Shown here: positions 7,065 through 8,176 of the stretch, piece after piece
Position numbering within the stretch: the first letter of the stretch is position 1
How the letters are laid out: every line of letters starts with the position of its first letter
Source: Bacteroidota bacterium
GTDB taxonomy: Bacteria > Bacteroidota > Bacteroidia > Chitinophagales > LD1
Length of the DNA: 8,176 bases
Assembly: GCA_018267355.1 (NCBI GenBank)
Contig: JAFDYP010000038.1
Coordinates: 1 to 8,176 of the forward strand
Reading direction: 5' to 3'
Made by a program: the position numbers and the translations under genes
Notes under the pieces: generated by a model
Told to the model about the DNA's origin: nothing
What the model saw: only the letters and a program-made list of their open reading frames with translations
The model's database searches: none

Positions 7065-7325
7065 GTCCATATCTGTCTGGCGCCCCATGTGCCAGCCTAC
7101 TATCGTATCTCCCTTCATGATGAAGGCCCGAAGAAGATATGCATCCTTGATCCTCTCTGCCAGATCTTTCAGTAGGTTTTTTTCGTCTTCGGTCATCCAT
7201 TCTTCTACATGGATATGGACGCCTTCGGCAAAGAGCCTGGGGCGCTGTTCCCGAAAGAACGGGCCAAACTCCTGTGGCGATACCTCGCGCAGTACATAGT
7301 CGTCAAATAGTTTGATCTCCATCAT
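6750..7325 (-). CDS. GNAT-family N-acetyltransferase, third gene of the tandem array
   Basis: This 191-residue protein probably transfers an acetyl group from acetyl-CoA to an amine; the acceptor is unknown. Motif A, the CoA pyrophosphate loop, is R101-G-R-G104 followed by IYSEMV. The motif-B-like segment is SNN...KLRAGF, with Asn133 eleven residues before Gly144, the usual asparagine spacing. The preceding strand carries TYYMANTAVLPEY (88-100). There is no signal peptide or membrane segment, so it is likely cytoplasmic. Its ATG overlaps the stop of the preceding gene by 4 bases (ATGA), implying translational coupling; a second ATG follows at once. The C-terminal half is about 90% identical to the upstream paralogue, while residues 17-87 are strongly diverged. 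The low-similarity N-terminal part may set acceptor specificity. Confidence 0.88.
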   Translation of the reverse strand: MMEIKLFDDYVLREVSPQEFGPFFREQRPRLFAEGVHIHVEEWMTEDEKNLLKDLAERIKDAYLLRAFIMKGDTIVGWHMGRQTDMDTYYMANTAVLPEYRGRGIYSEMVVAVIEYLRGKGFQKLTSRHLASNNLILTLKLRAGFQITGMEVDERFGILVCLSYLYNEKRRDAYRFRIGTKRPDDELKKFL

Positions 7326-7636
7326 AGAAACTTCTTTAGCTCCTCATCAGGCCGCTTCGTACCGATGCGGAATCGGTATGCGTCCCGTCGCTTTTCATTG
7401 TAGAAGTAGCTGAGGCAGACCAGTATGCCAAAGCGCTCGTCTACCTCTATGCCTGTGATCTGAAATCCCGCACGGAGTTTAGCTGTCAGTATGGTATTGG
7501 CAGATGCGTGGTGGCGGCTGGTCAGCTTTTGAAATCCTTTGCCTCTGAGGTATTCTATGACGGCTATTACCATCTCGCTATAGATGCCACGGCCACGGTA
7601 CTCCTGCAGCACTGCCGTATTGGTCATATAGTAGGT
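7322..7636 (-). repeat. Near-identical 3' segment of the GNAT pair, copy 2
   Basis: This is the partner of the segment at 6750-7064 and encodes residues 88-191 of the middle GNAT gene. A second conserved patch follows over the next start region: the first ~44 bases of the two genes (ending at 7325 and 7897) differ at only two positions. Confidence 0.85.
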
Positions 7637-7897
7637 GTCTGCTTCTTTCTGCCAGCCCAGGTGCCAGCCTACTACTTCCTCGCCTTTATAGATCAGGGTG
7701 CGCAGTACGTAGCGCTCTCTGAGCAGGCGGGCCAGGCCGCGCTGTGCTGTCTGCTGGTCCTCTGTGAGCCATGACTCTACAGGTATATAGATATCCTCAT
7801 GAAAGACCTCATCTGCATAGCGGTCAAAGACGGCGGTGAGCTGCTCTGCTGAGACCTCGCGCAGTACATAGTCTTCAAATAGTCTGATCTCCATCAT
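7322..7897 (-). CDS. GNAT-family N-acetyltransferase, second gene of the tandem array
   Basis: This 191-residue protein is the same length as its downstream paralogue and aligns without gaps. Motif A is again RGRGIYSEMV (101-110) and the C-terminal core KLRAGFQITG is intact, so an acetyl-CoA-binding GNAT fold is expected, with an unknown acceptor. The motif-B asparagine is replaced by Ala133 (SAN instead of SNN), although Asn134 next to it is kept. The gene overlaps both neighbours by the 4-base ATGA arrangement, and the reading ATGATGG offers two adjacent start codons. It looks like one cistron of a coupled operon. The substitution could mean altered CoA binding or simply tolerance at this site. 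Confidence 0.88.
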   Translation of the reverse strand: MMEIRLFEDYVLREVSAEQLTAVFDRYADEVFHEDIYIPVESWLTEDQQTAQRGLARLLRERYVLRTLIYKGEEVVGWHLGWQKEADTYYMTNTAVLQEYRGRGIYSEMVIAVIEYLRGKGFQKLTSRHHASANTILTAKLRAGFQITGIEVDERFGILVCLSYFYNEKRRDAYRFRIGTKRPDEELKKFL

Positions 7898-8176
7898 AGG
7901 TACTTGCTGATCTCCTCGTCAGGGCGCAGTGCACCGGTGCGGAATCTATAAGTGTTCCGCCGCTGCTCGTTAAAGAAGTAAGTCAGATTGACAAATAGCC
8001 CGTAGCGCTCATCTATCTCAAAGCCCGTGATCTGAAATCCTGCGCGCAGCTTGGGTATCAGCACCGCATTGTTTGATGCGTGGTGTTTGCTCAGCACCCT
8101 GCCGAAACCCTGCGCGCGGTATAGCTCCAGCGCCGCGCGGATCACCGCGCTGTACACACCGCGGCCCCTGTGCGGG
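7894..8176 (-). CDS. GNAT-family N-acetyltransferase, first visible gene of the array (C-terminal fragment)
   Basis: Only the last 93 residues are in the window. The frame is open to the edge, and the visible part starts PHRGRGVYSA, the motif A loop. A GTG at 8157 falls inside this motif and is not a real start. It then shows SNNAVLIPKLRAGFQITG, keeping the asparagine lost in the middle gene. It is about 57% identical to the middle paralogue over this stretch, so it is an older duplicate. The stop TGA overlaps the start of the next gene. The promoter of the operon must lie upstream of the window. Confidence 0.85.
   Translation of the reverse strand, partial: PHRGRGVYSAVIRAALELYRAQGFGRVLSKHHASNNAVLIPKLRAGFQITGFEIDERYGLFVNLTYFFNEQRRNTYRFRTGALRPDEEISKYL

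Overview
The window looks like chromosomal DNA from a Bacteroidota bacterium, most likely of the Chitinophagales/Chitinophagaceae type. The grounds are a giant secreted protein ending in a type IX secretion (T9SS) sorting domain with a YPNP motif, a perfect Bacteroidota-type -7 promoter element (TAnnTTTG), and A-rich rather than Shine-Dalgarno-rich start regions. All genes that can be supported lie on the minus strand, so transcription runs from high to low coordinates. The coding DNA is moderately GC-rich and the short gaps are AT-richer.

Layout in transcription order. (1) 8176-6750: three tandem GNAT-family acetyltransferase genes, the first cut by the window edge, joined by 4-base ATGA stop/start overlaps. 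The last two are mosaics: about 90% identical over their final ~104 residues but only ~45% over the first 87. (2) 6617-5796: an alpha/beta hydrolase of the cofactor-free haloperoxidase/arylesterase type with an intact Ser-Asp-His triad, followed by a strong intrinsic terminator. (3) 5571-328: a 1747-residue cell-surface or secreted modular protein with a signal peptide, a beta-solenoid-like N-terminus, Ig/PKD-like Cys-paired repeats, a CshA NR2-like adhesin domain, an SdrD-B-like domain, an FN3-like domain and a T9SS type A C-terminal signal, also followed by a strong intrinsic terminator. (4) 193-1: the 5' end of a gene whose product carries a CxAP...G-x-V-x-A-C-C motif like the N-terminal cysteine region of SPASM/twitch-type radical SAM proteins.

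The four transcription units look independent, since two clear terminators and the intergenic gaps separate them. I see no shared pathway linking surface protein, hydrolase and acetyltransferases. I found no tRNA, rRNA, CRISPR array, insertion sequence or replication origin. The most unusual signals are the high-low-high mosaic conservation of the GNAT pair, loss of the motif-B asparagine in one copy, and the internally duplicated architecture of the large adhesin-like protein. I do not see evidence for a clearly new multi-gene system.
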